Positions 5,209 to 5,853 of a stretch of 5,853 nt of DNA are shown here, piece by piece; the first letter of the stretch is position 1; the number at the start of each line of letters is the position of its first letter. Position numbers and translations under genes: made by a program. Origin of the DNA: Emticicia sp031378715 (lineage in GTDB: Bacteria > Bacteroidota > Bacteroidia > Cytophagales > Spirosomataceae); assembly GCA_031378715.1 (NCBI GenBank), contig JANNEN010000155.1, positions 1 through 5,853 on the forward strand. The letters run 5' to 3'. The notes below the pieces were generated by a model. It ran no database searches. It was not told the DNA's origin and saw only the letters and a program-made list of their open reading frames with translations.

Positions 5209-5853
5209 TATGATTTTTCGCCAAGTGTAATCTTTCGTTCAAATCCATTCTTGCTAAACTCCGTTTCTACGGCCTTCACAAAATACGTTCCTTCGTGGTC
5301 GGGGTAGTCACCATCAATGATGCGAGCCGAATAACCAATATCACAAAACGGCAAGCCCCATGTAGTCAAGTCGCCTCTAAATCCTTTATAAGTCAGTCGC
5401 TTCAACTCCTCCCGTGCTATCTTGTCAAGCGTTGCTTTGTCGGTTACGTTTATCTTGTTCGGCAGTTTCCTAACCTCCCCGCCCTTCGAGCCAACGCTCA
5501 CCGTTTCGGTTTGTTTATTGTCCGCTCCTACGCCCCGAACCCGTACCTCCACTTTCACGTCCTGCTCCTCCACCCATTTCAAATTAGACTCTTTTATATT
5601 GCGTTTAAAATCGTACGATACGCTGCCGTTTCTCTCGATATATTTTAGGTTAGCCACCAAGCTGCCGCCCTTTACGTAAATGCTTATTCCATACTGTTCT
5701 TTTATTTTTTGCAACACCTCAAACCCCGTTGCTCCGTTCTGAATCACAAACTTATCGTACTTCAAGCCACCCAAATTCTCTTTGAGCGTAAACCCACCAA
5801 TCTGCCCGCATACGTATTGCAAAATCGCCGCAACGCTGCTCTTTCCAAACACC
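5208..5853 (-). CDS. Baseplate hub protein, gpD/gp27-like (partial, N-terminus outside window)
   Basis: Only the C-terminal 215 or so residues are present; the reading frame runs off the right edge. The apparent GTG at 5852-5850 is almost certainly an internal valine, not a start. The segment FVIQNGATGFEVLQKIKEQYGISIYVKGGSLVAN matches the hallmark of the late-control D / hub family (an aromatic FV...G-FEVL--I---YG-S-Y---G-L pattern). It is followed by a beta-rich part (VKVEVRVRGVGADNKQTETV) and C-terminal strands around GLPFCDIGYSARIIDGDYPDHEGTYFVKAVET and the final ERKITLGE. These features fit the tube-like, trimeric hub that sits on the tail tube and holds the spike. Its position directly before the spike gene (with one small gene between) supports this. 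Confidence 0.82.
   Translation of the reverse strand, partial: VFGKSSVAAILQYVCGQIGGFTLKENLGGLKYDKFVIQNGATGFEVLQKIKEQYGISIYVKGGSLVANLKYIERNGSVSYDFKRNIKESNLKWVEEQDVKVEVRVRGVGADNKQTETVSVGSKGGEVRKLPNKINVTDKATLDKIAREELKRLTYKGFRGDLTTWGLPFCDIGYSARIIDGDYPDHEGTYFVKAVETEFSKNGFERKITLGEKS

Overview
This window is the distal part of a contractile-tail (myovirus-type) late operon, read entirely from the minus strand, so transcription runs from right (5853) to left (about 238). It looks like a prophage or prophage-derived tail module in a Bacteroidota host. The grounds are the families present, the A-rich rather than Shine-Dalgarno-like sequence before most start codons (for example CAAAAA-ATG and ATAAAA-ATG), and a protein combination (LysM-like protein, compact J-like protein, small LHRRKPK protein) that I associate with Bacteroidota Mu-like prophages. 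The genus cannot be read from this sequence; a Cytophagales-like host is only a guess.

Layout in transcription order: the C-terminal part of a gpD/gp27-like baseplate hub (5853-5208, cut by the window edge); a 60-residue basic protein (5208-5026); a gpV-like spike with an OB-fold start (5029-4376); a gp25/gpW-like wedge protein of 100 residues (4376-4074); a protein with two LysM-like repeats (4099-3611); a short baseplate J-like protein (3611-2790); a 28-residue single-pass membrane peptide too short for usual gene callers (2800-2714); a small protein in the gpI position (2711-2343); a repeat-rich, coiled-coil tail-fibre-like protein (2336-1146); and a D12-class DNA adenine methyltransferase (1112-285). 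A strong terminator (277-238) closes the operon.

The first eight genes are packed by overlaps or gaps of a few bases. Three junctions are TAATG and one is ATGA, which points to translational coupling and fixed subunit ratios. Hub, spike, gp25-like, LysM-like and J-like proteins would form the baseplate that caps the tail tube and drives sheath contraction. The gpI-position and fibre proteins would link it to the cell surface. The methyltransferase probably modifies phage or host DNA; its place at the end of the late operon recalls mom in phage Mu.

Left of the operon, about 150 bp of AT-rich sequence without a gene separates the minus-strand terminator from a second, plus-strand terminator (61-87) that ends a convergent transcript entering from outside the window. 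This may be the phage/host boundary or the edge of another phage module.

Points most worth a second look are the hidden 28-residue membrane peptide, the internal LysM duplication, the 47-48-residue repeat of the fibre, and a strong depletion of certain palindromic tetramers: no CCGG, GCGC or CGCG and only three GATC found by eye, against at least 16 TCGA and about 7 GGCC.
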